Positions 42,893-52,430 of a stretch of 64,000 bases of DNA are shown here, one piece after another. Each line of letters starts with the position of its first letter. The stretch's first letter is position 1. The translations under genes and the position numbers were made by a program. The notes beneath the pieces are model-generated. The model was not told the DNA's origin. It was given only the letters and a program-made list of their open reading frames with translations, and searched no databases. Origin of the DNA: Isotricha intestinalis (taxonomy: Eukaryota; Ciliophora; Litostomatea; Vestibuliferida; Isotrichidae); NCBI GenBank assembly GCA_023807065.1, contig JAJJLU010000349.1, positions 18,548 through 82,547 of the forward strand. Reading direction: 5' to 3'.

Positions 42893-43461
42893 TCAACAAT
42901 AAAAATTTTTAAGTAAAAGGGATAATAAACTAACTAAATAATATTTTACACAATTTCCGTGACTGGTGTCATTATTATTATTAGTATTATTAGTGTTATT
43001 ATTATTATCAGAAGAACTAGTAGCCTGTCCTTCATATGTTTTAGTAATAGTACCTTCGTTAGCTAATATAATACCATGTGCTGCATTTGTTTGACTACTA
43101 AAAACATCTGACTAGCAGCAACAGAAATAGGAGAAAGAATATACAAACCACCAGCTTCTGCTCCAGTTACTTTTGTATATGTAATTGTGCATGTAATTCC
43201 GGACGAACTTGTGCATTCATTTGTACATGTTGCTAATGTTGCGGTTTTTGTTGTATTTCCAGTTGCACTGTCTTGTAATTTTAAATAATCATCTTTAAAA
43301 GTAGTCCCCGTTAATGTGAAGTTTGCTGTACAAGTTATTACTGCTTTTGTTTTTATTGTTGAGTGATTTTCTACTTTACAATCTGTAAGACCATATTCTA
43401 CATCTTTTGAAAATGAATATGTAATTGATAATAAAGATAATATTAATGTTAATGATTTCAT
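42893..43461 (-). pseudogene. Frameshifted GPI-type surface antigen copy
   Basis: Close paralogue of the intact antigen at 63028. It has the same signal peptide start (MKSLTLILSLLSITYS), the same central strings (TTFKDDYLKLQ, LATCTN, KVTGAEAGG, YILSP) and the same C-terminal hydrophobic tail (KYYLVSLLSLLL). The frame breaks at about 43098-43112, where one base is missing relative to the paralogue; downstream the homology continues in the shifted frame to a TGA at 42893. The span of 569 bases is one short of a multiple of three, as expected. One of the six paired cysteines is Tyr here (ITCTITY). A dead or silenced copy is likely; an assembly or read error is the alternative, though the break is not in a long homopolymer. 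Confidence 0.8.
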
Positions 43462-44063
43462 TTTATTTTTTAATCCTTTGAAACTGGTAATATATTAAAA
43501 CGTTTCACTTTTTTTAGTAGTAAAATAGGAATTACCTTTTGAAAAGTTTTAATTATTACATATTTTTTATAATTTTCTTAGATAATATTATAAGAGGTCA
43601 TTATTATTTTATGGTGGATAATTTTAAAAATTAATATAAGTGTTATTTCTATTTTTTTCTGATTTTTTAATAAAGTATTTTAAAATAAATATTTTAAAAT
43701 TTCATAGCTTATACTAATTAGAAGAAATATTTTTAAAAGAATAAATTTTTTAGTCAATAGATAATAATACATTTGAAAACATTAGTTATTATCTTATCTA
43801 AATAAATAAATTTTAAAATTTATTTCATAGAACAAAAAACATAATAATTAAATAGAATTGAATTGATGAGCAATTATAAGAAGTTGACTTCAGATAATTT
43901 AAATATAACTTTCAATTCTTATAAGTAACTCATAATTATATTTAATTTTATTTACAGTGAAAAACAAATTAACTTTTATATTAACAACCACTTAAAACTT
44001 CCACTTTCCAAACAAAAAAAAAAAATAAAAAAAAATAAAACAAAAAAAATCCCTTTGTAAAAA
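43462..44063. other. Intergenic spacer, divergent promoters
   Basis: 602 bases. The first 35-40 bases next to the antigen start match the 5' flank of the other antigen copy (shared AATATATTACC at 43486-43496, about 35 bases before the ATG). The rest is AT-rich with weak inverted repeats of A/T only. Confidence 0.5.
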
Positions 44064-46121
44064 ATGTCAGACAAAAAGGAGAATGATTCAATAACTGAAG
44101 AAAACGTTTCATTTTCTGAGCATCCATCCTTTACATCGAATGGTTCAGAAGCAGAAGAAATAGAAGAATCAGAAGAAGAAATAAAAGAAGGAAAAATAGA
44201 TTTTTCAGAATTTAAAAACCAATTGAACGTGCATCCACGAGGAGACAATGGAGCTTATAAGACAATACAAGAAGCAATAAATGCAGCAGGTCCAAAAACA
44301 AAAATAGTAATTCACCCAGCAATCTATAAAGAGCATTTAATAATAAGTCAAAAATATGATATTGAATTAACAAGTGAAGACCCTTCAATGCCAGCAATAA
44401 TAATTGCTGCAAATTCACCTTGTATATTTATAAGTAATATGAAAAAAAATTGCACTGTTAAATTAGCTTATTTAAGAATATTACATAGAGGAATGAGAGA
44501 TGATTCAAATAATTTGAATAATACTACTTATGATGATGTTGGTGATGTTACTGAACAAATGGAAAAAAGTGCTTTAAGTAATTCTTTTTCACATTTAAAA
44601 GGTGGAAAATGTATTTATAATAATGTTAATCAATTAGATCAATTCGATATCAATTATCATATAGATTTAAGTGTTATTGAAGGAATTATGAGTGATAATA
44701 GGGGTTTAGTTTCTGCTATTACTATATTTAATTCTACTGTTATGATTATTAATACACAAATTACTCTTGGTTTTTTAACTACTGAAACTACTAAAATTAT
44801 TCCTGGAATTTATAGTGAAAAAAGTGTTCTTTTTATTGAAAGTGTTATGATTAAAGGAAATGATGAATTTTTAACTTGTGGAGTTTTAACTAATGATACT
44901 AGTGTAAAAGTTTCTAATTCAAGATTAATTAAACATAAAAGTGGTGGAATATTATGTTTAATTAACACTAAAAATCAAATTGTTATTACAAAAACTCAAT
45001 TTTTAGAAAATATTGGATGTGGATTATTAGTTGTTAATAAATCAAGAGGAAAAAGTTATAAAGCACTAATAAATTTAATGGCAGGAAAAAAAGATAATGA
45101 AACAAAAAATGAAATTGTTAAACCAAGTTCAATAAGTGTAATGACTTCAACAGTATATTTAACAGGGGAAAAAAGAAAAACTTCTTGGTTAAATATTGGT
45201 GAAGTTTCTCTAGAATCAAATCTATTTGATAGTAATGTTGGTGCAGGAGCAAGAGTAGAAAATTGTTTAAATTTAGCAATGGTAAGAAATAAATTTTTTG
45301 AAAATGTTTTTAATGGAGGAGAAGTTATTGATTGTGAAGGATTAATATTATTAAATGAATTTGTTAAAAATGGTGATAATGGTTTAGAAGTTTCAACTTT
45401 TGCAAAAAAATCTGAAATCAAAGTTTCAAAAAATACTTTTTGTGAAAATGCACATAATGGATTACAAATAAAAGGAAAGAATAATAATTGTATAGTGCGA
45501 AAAAATGACAAAATTACAAATAATATGAAAGCAGGAATAGCAATAATGAATTATGCTTTTCCAGTAATAAAAAATAATTCAATTAGTACAAATTTACATC
45601 AAGGTATTTTAGTTTGTGATGATTCAAGTGCAGATATTGAATATAATAAAATATTTGGTAATTTAAAAGCTAATGTTGCTTTAGGAGGAGAAGGATGTGA
45701 ATTTTCTAAAATATTAAATAATGATTTGTATAGAAGTAGAAGTGAAGGGATTTTTATTATTAAAGGAAATGGAGGTTTAATTGCCAGAAATAAAGTTTTT
45801 GAAAATAATGATGGAATATGCTTATTTGAAACTAAGGATATTGAAATTAGTGAAAATGATATTTATTTAAATGTTAGAAGTGGATGCTTAATTGCTAGTA
45901 ATAGTGAACCTAAAATGTATCAAAATCAAATTACTGAAAATAAATTTATTGGAGTTATGTTTAGAGATGGAAGTAAAGGAGATTATAAGAAAAATATTAT
46001 ACAAAAAAATCCTACTCAATGTTATTATACTAATTCATGTAAAGATTTAATTGATTTACAAGAAAAAGATAATACTATTTTAGGTAGAATTGACACAGAA
46101 ACAGGATGTAATATTTTCTAA
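44064..46121 (+). CDS. Right-handed parallel beta-helix repeat protein
   Basis: 685 residues. An acidic Ser/Glu-rich head (1-52) is followed by VHPRGDNGAYKTIQEAINAAGPKTKIVIHPAIYKE, the usual opening of pectate-lyase-type beta-helix proteins. From about 90 to 670 there are many turns of 20-24 residues with the PbH1 pattern (G-hydrophobic-x-hydrophobic...N-x-I/F), for example GIFIIKGNGGLIARNKVFENNDGICLFET. In eukaryotes this fold occurs in FBXO11-like proteins. No F-box or UBR finger is visible, nor a signal peptide, so it should be cytosolic. Catalytic residues of polysaccharide lyases cannot be assigned. Binding or scaffold role likely; substrate unknown. Confidence 0.85.
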   Translation: MSDKKENDSITEENVSFSEHPSFTSNGSEAEEIEESEEEIKEGKIDFSEFKNQLNVHPRGDNGAYKTIQEAINAAGPKTKIVIHPAIYKEHLIISQKYDIELTSEDPSMPAIIIAANSPCIFISNMKKNCTVKLAYLRILHRGMRDDSNNLNNTTYDDVGDVTEQMEKSALSNSFSHLKGGKCIYNNVNQLDQFDINYHIDLSVIEGIMSDNRGLVSAITIFNSTVMIINTQITLGFLTTETTKIIPGIYSEKSVLFIESVMIKGNDEFLTCGVLTNDTSVKVSNSRLIKHKSGGILCLINTKNQIVITKTQFLENIGCGLLVVNKSRGKSYKALINLMAGKKDNETKNEIVKPSSISVMTSTVYLTGEKRKTSWLNIGEVSLESNLFDSNVGAGARVENCLNLAMVRNKFFENVFNGGEVIDCEGLILLNEFVKNGDNGLEVSTFAKKSEIKVSKNTFCENAHNGLQIKGKNNNCIVRKNDKITNNMKAGIAIMNYAFPVIKNNSISTNLHQGILVCDDSSADIEYNKIFGNLKANVALGGEGCEFSKILNNDLYRSRSEGIFIIKGNGGLIARNKVFENNDGICLFETKDIEISENDIYLNVRSGCLIASNSEPKMYQNQITENKFIGVMFRDGSKGDYKKNIIQKNPTQCYYTNSCKDLIDLQEKDNTILGRIDTETGCNIF

Positions 46122-46218
46122 AAAATACTATAAAAAACAAATTTATATCAAATAAATAAATATTAACTAATTTTTATTTCAATTTAAATATATTTTAAAA
46201 TTAATTTTAAAAAAAAAA

Positions 46219-47190
46219 TTACCTTCGAAGTAATTGAACTTGATTTTTAAAAGTAATTCCAATCCAATCAGGAATAGTTTCACACCAATTAACATTATTA
46301 ATTTCATTAGGAGCAGCATAACAAACATTATTATGTTGATTAGTAGGATCAGTATGAACATTACTAATAATAACATTTTTATCTTCACTAACACTACAAA
46401 TTTGCATATTATTATTAGGAGACCAAACCATTCCAGTAACAGGAGCTTTATGAAATTTTAATTCAACTAAACTAACATTAGAATGTCTACTATCAAAAAT
46501 ATAAACAATATTACTTTCTAAACTTAAAGCAGCAATTAAATTATGATTATTCATATTCCAAGCAATTTTAGTTATAGGAGTATTTTTAGATTCATAAATA
46601 ATAGTAGAATGATCTAAATGTCTTAAATCAAATAATCTAACTGAACAATCAGCTCCACTTGAAATAAATATATTTTCTTCAGTACTAAATGAAATATCAA
46701 AAACTTCTTTATCATGTGCAATTAATTGTGTTCTTATAGTAGATTTATTTAAATCCCAAATTGTACATGTTGTATCTAATGATGCTGTTCCTAATATTGA
46801 ATCATTTGCCCTATTCCAATCAAATGAGGTTAATGGGCCACAATATTTACTTTTCTTATTCACTAATGATGATATTAATTTTAATGTTGATTCATTTTCA
46901 TCATAATTAAATAATCTTATATAATCTGATGATGATGCTAACAATGTATTTTTCGAATCTGTTGGTCCCCATATAAGTTTTGTTGTTGGATATTCTAAGT
47001 CTTTCTGATATACCTTTTTTAAATCATTTTCTGTCATTTCTAATATTTCTATTGAATTATTATTATTTTTTTCTAATGTTCCTACTGCTAAACGACATTT
47101 TTGACTTTTTTGAAATGATATGTCATATAATGTTGATGTTGTTTGGTAATTATATATATTTTTTTCCTGTCTTGCAGAGTCATTTTCCAT
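46219..47190 (-). CDS. DCAF7: DCAF7/WDR68/TTG1-family WD40 protein
   Basis: 323 residues, about seven WD40 blades, the size of the family. The match to DCAF7/HAN11/TTG1 is close through the middle: GPLTSFDWNRANDSILGTASLDTTCTIWDL, then QLIAHDKEVFDISFS, SVRLFDLRHLDHSTIIYE and the C-terminal NNVNWCETIPDWIGI. Known role: adaptor that holds DYRK/HIPK-type kinases and their substrates, and a CUL4-DDB1 receptor in animals. Cytosolic or nuclear. Highly conserved, unlike most genes around it. No intron. Convergent with the beta-helix gene, 97 bases apart. Confidence 0.93.
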   Translation of the reverse strand: MENDSARQEKNIYNYQTTSTLYDISFQKSQKCRLAVGTLEKNNNNSIEILEMTENDLKKVYQKDLEYPTTKLIWGPTDSKNTLLASSSDYIRLFNYDENESTLKLISSLVNKKSKYCGPLTSFDWNRANDSILGTASLDTTCTIWDLNKSTIRTQLIAHDKEVFDISFSTEENIFISSGADCSVRLFDLRHLDHSTIIYESKNTPITKIAWNMNNHNLIAALSLESNIVYIFDSRHSNVSLVELKFHKAPVTGMVWSPNNNMQICSVSEDKNVIISNVHTDPTNQHNNVCYAAPNEINNVNWCETIPDWIGITFKNQVQLLRR

Positions 47191-47884
47191 TTTTTTATTT
47201 TTTATGTATTTTTTTTCGTTATTTATTATCCTAATAAATTAAAAAAAATTAATTTATCTAATTTATTGAGCAAATAAATAAAATCAATTAATTGAATAAT
47301 TGTTTAAGCATTCAAAAATATTATTATAGAGATTATTATCAAAATCACGATTATTATGTCAATCAAGTAAATTTTAGAAATATCATATCATCATATAATC
47401 ATTAGTTAACAATATAAATATAAAGAATAAGATTTTTCTCATTTATACCTAAATTTAAATTCAATTTCCCAAAAAAGAGAAATCATCTCTTTTAATATTT
47501 TTAAATTAAATGCAGATCAAAATAAAGAAATTAAAATACTTTAACAAAAATTTCCAAAATGATAAAATTCTTTTTTATCAGATTACAATCTACAGAAAGA
47601 ACATTTTCATTATTTGGTCAAATACTTCATCTAATTTACTATTATCCAATTTAAATTCATTAAAAATTTATTTTGTATTTTCAATGATATTATTTTTCTT
47701 TTTTTTTTCTTCTTTTCTTTTTACACTTTCACTTTTTTGATTTTGATATTTGATTTCTTTAATTTTATTTTTAAAGAATGTTTTTCGTTTTTAGAAATAA
47801 ATAAATATTAATTCAAATTATAATTTTTATATAATTTTAAATGTTTCAAACTCTTCTTTACCTTATACAAATTTATATAAATGT
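47191..47884. other. Intergenic spacer with possible coding relic
   Basis: 694 bases upstream of the DCAF7 gene and downstream of the next minus-strand gene. The frame 47510-47740 (+) is a hydrophobic low-complexity ORF I do not believe in. The neighbouring frame at 47473-47690 reads protein-like with stops (see findings). Confidence 0.4.
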
Positions 47885-48919
47885 TTATATTATATATTGA
47901 TGTTCTTCAGGATTATCATTTTTCTTTATATGCATTTTTTGTTTACTTGTGTTTTTTATAGGACTTAATTGTTTAATATGTTTTTTCCTAACTTCTTCAT
48001 ATAATTCTTCAGCTTTTTTTGCTTCAACTTGTCCATCATTGATTAACTTTAAAAATTTTTCATGTTTTTTTTCAATTTTCATTTGATTTATTTTTTTCAT
48101 AATTTGTTTTTTTTCTCTTTCTTTAAGTAGATTCATCATAGTAATATAATCAAAATCTTTATTTTTTGAAATTAAACTATCTAAAAATTGATTTATTTTT
48201 AAATTCATATCAGAATCATCATTAAAATTACTATCTTTTAAGTATTCATCAGATTGAATCATATATTTATCATCATAATATTTTAAAGTATTATGACATT
48301 TATCAATCATTTTTCTTTCATAACCATCAATAGAGTCAATATTATTTTGTAAAGAATTATATTTATTATTAGATAATAAATTTAAATATTCTAAGGAATA
48401 TAATAAATTATAATTTTCTTGTAAAGATATACTTTTCCTTTTAGAATGTCTACTTGATAAAGGATGTGATTTATTCACATAAGAAATAATATTTCTATTA
48501 ATAGTATTATTTTCTTTTTTCTTATTCATATTAGTTAAAAAAATTCCTAATGAAGGAGAAGAATTATCAATACTTTTATTTTCATTCATTTTTCTTAATT
48601 TTTCTAATCTTGCACTATATCTATTTCTTGATATTGAATGATTTAAAATTCTTGAATTATTATTATTATCTATTGAAACATCTGTTGTTATTCTTTTCCT
48701 TAAAGATATTTTTTTTGAAAGTTTGTTTAAATGAGATTTTTCAATTTCTAATTTAGGAATTAATGGAAGTTTTTTTTCTCCTAATAATAAAAGATCTGTC
48801 TTTACTTTTATTTTATCTTTATTTATTAATGTTGGAATATATGGTAATTTTTTACCATCCGCTAAATTAAATGAACTAAAAGGTAAATGTTTTAAAGAAA
48901 AATTATTTTTTTCTGACAT
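47885..48919 (-). CDS. Unrecognised charged protein
   Basis: Not recognised. 344 residues. The head carries twice a short motif with Lys-Leu-Pro and Ile-Pro (KKLPYIPTL and KKLPLIPKL, residues about 23-55), the middle is Ser/Asn-rich and basic, and the C-terminal 130 residues form a helix or coiled coil (MMNLLKEREKKQIMKKINQMKIEKKHEKFLKL) and end in a basic tail. The gene begins MSEKN, as does the next one upstream, 94 bases away, but the rest of the two proteins is unrelated. No enzyme or membrane feature. Confidence 0.7.
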   Translation of the reverse strand: MSEKNNFSLKHLPFSSFNLADGKKLPYIPTLINKDKIKVKTDLLLLGEKKLPLIPKLEIEKSHLNKLSKKISLRKRITTDVSIDNNNNSRILNHSISRNRYSARLEKLRKMNENKSIDNSSPSLGIFLTNMNKKKENNTINRNIISYVNKSHPLSSRHSKRKSISLQENYNLLYSLEYLNLLSNNKYNSLQNNIDSIDGYERKMIDKCHNTLKYYDDKYMIQSDEYLKDSNFNDDSDMNLKINQFLDSLISKNKDFDYITMMNLLKEREKKQIMKKINQMKIEKKHEKFLKLINDGQVEAKKAEELYEEVRKKHIKQLSPIKNTSKQKMHIKKNDNPEEHQYII

Positions 48920-49013
48920 TATAAAAGTTACGTTTATATTTTATTTTAATTATTTTAAATTAAATAATATAAAATTTAATCATTTATTATTCAGATGGAG
49001 TTTGAGTTAATAT

Positions 49014-50222
49014 TTAACTTGATTCTTCTGAATTTTTTGGTGATATATTTGAACTTATTTTATTTGAAATTAACTTTTCTTCTTTATTTTCAATATTTTG
49101 ATTTTCTTTATTTAATTTAAATTCATTTACTTTTGATTCTAATATTTTATATCTTTGATTTAATTCTTCTCTTTCTGTTAAAAGTAATCTATTTTTAATT
49201 AATAAACACATTTTTTCTAAAGATTTTGTATTTTTTTCTATTTCTTTTTTCTTTTCTTGAAATTGTTTTTCAAAGCAGTTTTTTCCTATAGAATAAATAG
49301 ACAATGAACTCTTAAGTAAATATTTAGAATCATATCTATCTTTTTTCATATCACTTATTTTTTCAAATTCTTGTAATAAATTACTCATTATTTGCATTTT
49401 TTCTAATAAAGTTTTTGCTTTTATATTAAGTATTTCTAAATTAGATTTTCTTCCTATTATTTGAAAATTATTATTTTTTTGAATGACTGAATTGTTTTCA
49501 AAAAACTTTTTATTTTTATAATTATTATTAATATTAAAGTTATTAACTGAATTATTATTATTATTATAATTTAGATTATTAATATTATTTTTATTAATGT
49601 TATTATTGTCATTCTTCTTTAAATCATTATTTTTTTTATTATTCTCAAATTGAGAATTGAAGGAAATTATATTCTTACTTGAATTTATTGGAGTGTTTGA
49701 TTCAAATGAAATTTTATTATTTTTTATATTAACTTCTCTTTCATTTTTATTTTCATTATCAATATTTTTATTTTTATTTGAATTATCAATAAATTCTGTA
49801 TTACCATATTTTAAATATTCAGATGCTAAATTACTTAATCCTTCAATATTACTTTCAGTGTCTAAACTTTGTTCTGTTTCATTAGTAAAATAAATTAAAT
49901 TTATATCATATTTTTCTTCAATGAATTCTCCTTTTAAACTAATATATAATTTTTTCTTAGAAGGAATTTTTCCAGATGAATAATTCACATTATCTTGAAT
50001 AATTAAATTTATTTTTTTTGATTGGTTGACTTCTAATCTAATTAAATTATCATTTAATATTAATTTATTTCTATCACTTGAACGAAGATTTAAAATTATT
50101 GGGATATTACAAGTGTTATAAATTGTAAAAAAAGGTTTATAAATTTTACCAGGAATAAAATGTGAAATATTTATACATTCAGGAATAATAGTAATTAAAT
50201 TAGGATGATTTTTTTCTGACAT
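49014..50222 (-). CDS. ASH/MSP-like domain protein with coiled coil
   Basis: 402 residues. Residues about 8-105 fit an immunoglobulin-like fold of the ASH (ASPM-SPD2-Hydin) or MSP type: ECINISHFIPGKIYKPFFTIYNTCNIPIILNLR followed by LEVNQSKKINLIIQDN and a closing strand near IKKKLYISLKG. ASH domains are found in centrosomal and ciliary proteins; MSP domains bind ER-FFAT partners. Then comes an Asn-rich disordered linker and a C-terminal coiled coil (about 275-385: LEILNIKAKTLLEKMQIMSNLLQEFEKISDM). No C-terminal membrane anchor, which argues against VAP. Role at cilia or centrosome is plausible only. Confidence 0.65.
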   Translation of the reverse strand: MSEKNHPNLITIIPECINISHFIPGKIYKPFFTIYNTCNIPIILNLRSSDRNKLILNDNLIRLEVNQSKKINLIIQDNVNYSSGKIPSKKKLYISLKGEFIEEKYDINLIYFTNETEQSLDTESNIEGLSNLASEYLKYGNTEFIDNSNKNKNIDNENKNEREVNIKNNKISFESNTPINSSKNIISFNSQFENNKKNNDLKKNDNNNINKNNINNLNYNNNNNSVNNFNINNNYKNKKFFENNSVIQKNNNFQIIGRKSNLEILNIKAKTLLEKMQIMSNLLQEFEKISDMKKDRYDSKYLLKSSLSIYSIGKNCFEKQFQEKKKEIEKNTKSLEKMCLLIKNRLLLTEREELNQRYKILESKVNEFKLNKENQNIENKEEKLISNKISSNISPKNSEESS

Positions 50223-50290
50223 TATTATTTTAAAATTAAATTAAATATAATTTAAAAAATATGGAAATTTTTTATAATTTATAAAATACT

Positions 50291-51880
50291 TTAATTATTT
50301 TTTTTCATAAATTTATCTAATTGATGTTCAAAAGGATTATAATGAACTTTGATATAATTTCTATCTTCTAATGAACTAGGCATTTGCCTTTGAGGAGCTT
50401 TTGTAGGAATTTGTCTAGCATTATAATAATCTTCAATTGCTTTTTTATTAGGATGAACATCAATTAAAGCTTTATCGTGTTTTATATTTTTATAAACTTC
50501 TGGTTTCTTATATTTTTCTTTATCAAATTCAACATTATTTTCATAATAAGGCATTTTCTTCAATTCTTCAATAGTAAGTTTTTCTCCATCAGAATTAAAA
50601 TAATTATTATTTAAATTATTATTACTATCTCCATTAAAATTATTATTATTATTATTATTAACATTATTATAAGTATTATTATTTCCAATAATTAGGCTTT
50701 GAGCAAATTTTACTTCATTTACATTATTATTATTTTCTAATTCTTCTTTCCCAAAATGAATTTCCTGACTTTTAACAATATCATTATTTTCTTCTTTATT
50801 CCCAACAATATCCTTATATCTATTATTTTGAATTTTATTTTTTTCTCTTTCTTCCAAAACTCCAGGATATTGATATTTTGGAACAAGAGGATTAAAATTC
50901 CTATTAGTATTAATTCCTCTGATTTTGGTGTCATGTTGAGCTCCAACAATATTTTCAGCAATATATTTTAAAGGTCTTTTCCATTTTAATTGAAATTTCT
51001 TTAAAGGAGCTTTAGTATCAGGTTGAGCACCTTCAATATCATCAGTACTATTTCCTTTACCAACACCTTCAGTATTATATTTAGAAAAAGAACAAGGTTT
51101 ACTTCCTTCAATTTCACCATAAATATATTTTTCACCTCCTCTATATGTTACTTTATATATTGGATCTAATGGATTTGTATGTCTTTTTTCTATTATTTCA
51201 TTATGCATATTATATTTTGGCTCTTCATCTAATTTTCTTTTTTGATATACATCACGATAATCTAAATAATTATATATTTCACCTTTTTTCTTTAATTTAT
51301 GTATTTTATAATCTTCGTCTTCTTTTTCATTATATATATTTAAATTATCTCTTTTATCCCATTTTAAATATTTTTTAGGAGATGTTCCTTCAATATCACT
51401 AACATCTATATTATCTCTTATAAATTTATTTTTATATTCTTCAACATTTTTCTCAGTAAAAGTAGGTAATTTATATTCAGGACATAAAGGATTTAAATGA
51501 CGTTCATTTTTAAAACAATGATGACCTATAGGTTTTGATTTTTCAATATCTCCATTAGATAAAGTATAATCTGGTTTATTTGTATATTTATTTAATATTG
51601 AAGGAGAACTATTTTCTATATCAATATTTGAATTAGTATACAAAGGTTTATGACTATATATTCCATATTTTTTTGGAAATGCTCCATCAATATCTAATGA
51701 ATAATTATTTAAACTATAATCTCTTTTTGTGTCTATTTGCTTAAATTTTTTTATTGGAAAATCTGAAGAATCTAATCCACGATAATAAAATGTATCTTTT
51801 TTCTGTAATGTTGGATAATTATTATATTCTAAAATTGAACTTTTATTTGGATTTATTCCTTGAGAAACTGAAATAGACAT
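50291..51880 (-). CDS. DIEG-repeat protein, unrecognised
   Basis: 529 residues. It carries about eight degenerate copies of the motif D-I-E/D-G-x-x-P (DIDGAFPKKYG, DIENSSPS, DIEKSKPIG, DIEGTSPKKYLKW, EIEGSKPCSF, DIEGAQPDTKAP, NIVGAQHDTK, DIVGNK) at intervals of about 25-70 residues. Three copies of NPL-x-P-x-Y (NPLCPEYKLP, NPLDPIYKV, NPLVPKYQYP) alternate with them. The rest is Tyr/Lys/Asn-rich with an Asn tract (about 395-430). The alternation suggests a periodic extended protein that lies along a filament, for example a microtubule-associated or axonemal protein. I have no family name. It is divergent to the kinase at 52431 across a spacer with a coding relic. Confidence 0.75.
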   Translation of the reverse strand: MSISVSQGINPNKSSILEYNNYPTLQKKDTFYYRGLDSSDFPIKKFKQIDTKRDYSLNNYSLDIDGAFPKKYGIYSHKPLYTNSNIDIENSSPSILNKYTNKPDYTLSNGDIEKSKPIGHHCFKNERHLNPLCPEYKLPTFTEKNVEEYKNKFIRDNIDVSDIEGTSPKKYLKWDKRDNLNIYNEKEDEDYKIHKLKKKGEIYNYLDYRDVYQKRKLDEEPKYNMHNEIIEKRHTNPLDPIYKVTYRGGEKYIYGEIEGSKPCSFSKYNTEGVGKGNSTDDIEGAQPDTKAPLKKFQLKWKRPLKYIAENIVGAQHDTKIRGINTNRNFNPLVPKYQYPGVLEEREKNKIQNNRYKDIVGNKEENNDIVKSQEIHFGKEELENNNNVNEVKFAQSLIIGNNNTYNNVNNNNNNNFNGDSNNNLNNNYFNSDGEKLTIEELKKMPYYENNVEFDKEKYKKPEVYKNIKHDKALIDVHPNKKAIEDYYNARQIPTKAPQRQMPSSLEDRNYIKVHYNPFEHQLDKFMKKNN

Positions 51881-52430
51881 TTTTTTAATTTTTTTTTAAA
51901 TATTTATTTGTTCGTTTGTTGTTGTGGAATTTTGTAAGTTAAATTCCTTAAGGAATGGAATTAGAAATTGAAATATTAAAAAGAAACAAAGTTAATGAAA
52001 TATGATATAATTATGTATAGAGAAGATTTAAATAGATTAACTGAATAAAGTATTTAGAAGATGAATTAAATTTGCAAAGAAATAAGAATTTTGATTTAGC
52101 AAAAGAAAATGATAAATTAAATAAAGGATAATATTTATCAAAATTAGTTTATACTACAAATAATGAAATTATTCATATTCAATTATAGAAAACAAAAGAT
52201 ATAAAATAAAAATGATTTTAAATATCTAAGATTAATCTTATATAATCATTATTTAAAAAAGAAAATAAATGTAATGTAATTTTATAACAAAAAGCATAAA
52301 AAAATAAAAAAAAAGTTTCAGAAATAAAAAATATATTGACAATTATTATGTTGAATTAGAAAACAAATACGTTAAAAACACAATAAATAAATTATTTAAT
52401 TATTTAAATATTATTAAATTTAAAAATAAA
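51881..52430. other. Intergenic spacer with a coding relic
   Basis: 550 bases between divergent genes. The stretch 51955-52386 is a probable decayed gene (separate entry). The promoter of the kinase must lie within or over it. Confidence 0.5.
51955..52386 (+). pseudogene. Decayed coiled-coil gene remnant
   Basis: From the ATG at 51955 one frame reads coiled-coil-like protein for over 140 codons with about fifteen stops. The segments MELEIEILKRNKVNEI, IKYLEDELNLQRNKNFDLAK and SKLVYTTNNEIIHIQL are rich in Glu, Asp and Leu, unlike random A/T sequence, where Glu and Asp would be rare. Many stops are TAA or TAG sitting where Gln (CAA/CAG) would fit, as C-to-T decay would give. The other genes read only the standard code, so this is not an alternative-code gene. 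No homologue is recognised. Confidence 0.4.

Noticed and set aside
43976..44248. Minus-strand frame over the start of the beta-helix gene
   Set aside because: Ser/Phe-rich antisense of a Glu-rich head; shadow.
47510..47740. 76-codon plus-strand frame with a hydrophobic end
   Set aside because: Low complexity T-rich end, no signal or conserved pattern; the neighbouring frame looks more protein-like.
47885..50222. Tandem duplication suggested by both genes starting MSEKN
   Set aside because: The proteins share nothing beyond these five residues and the upstream flanks differ.
51955..52386. Reading the stretch as a gene in a ciliate code with TAA/TAG as Gln
   Set aside because: All well-identified genes in the window use TAA/TAG/TGA as stops and CAA for Gln, and TGA also interrupts this frame; a decayed gene fits better.
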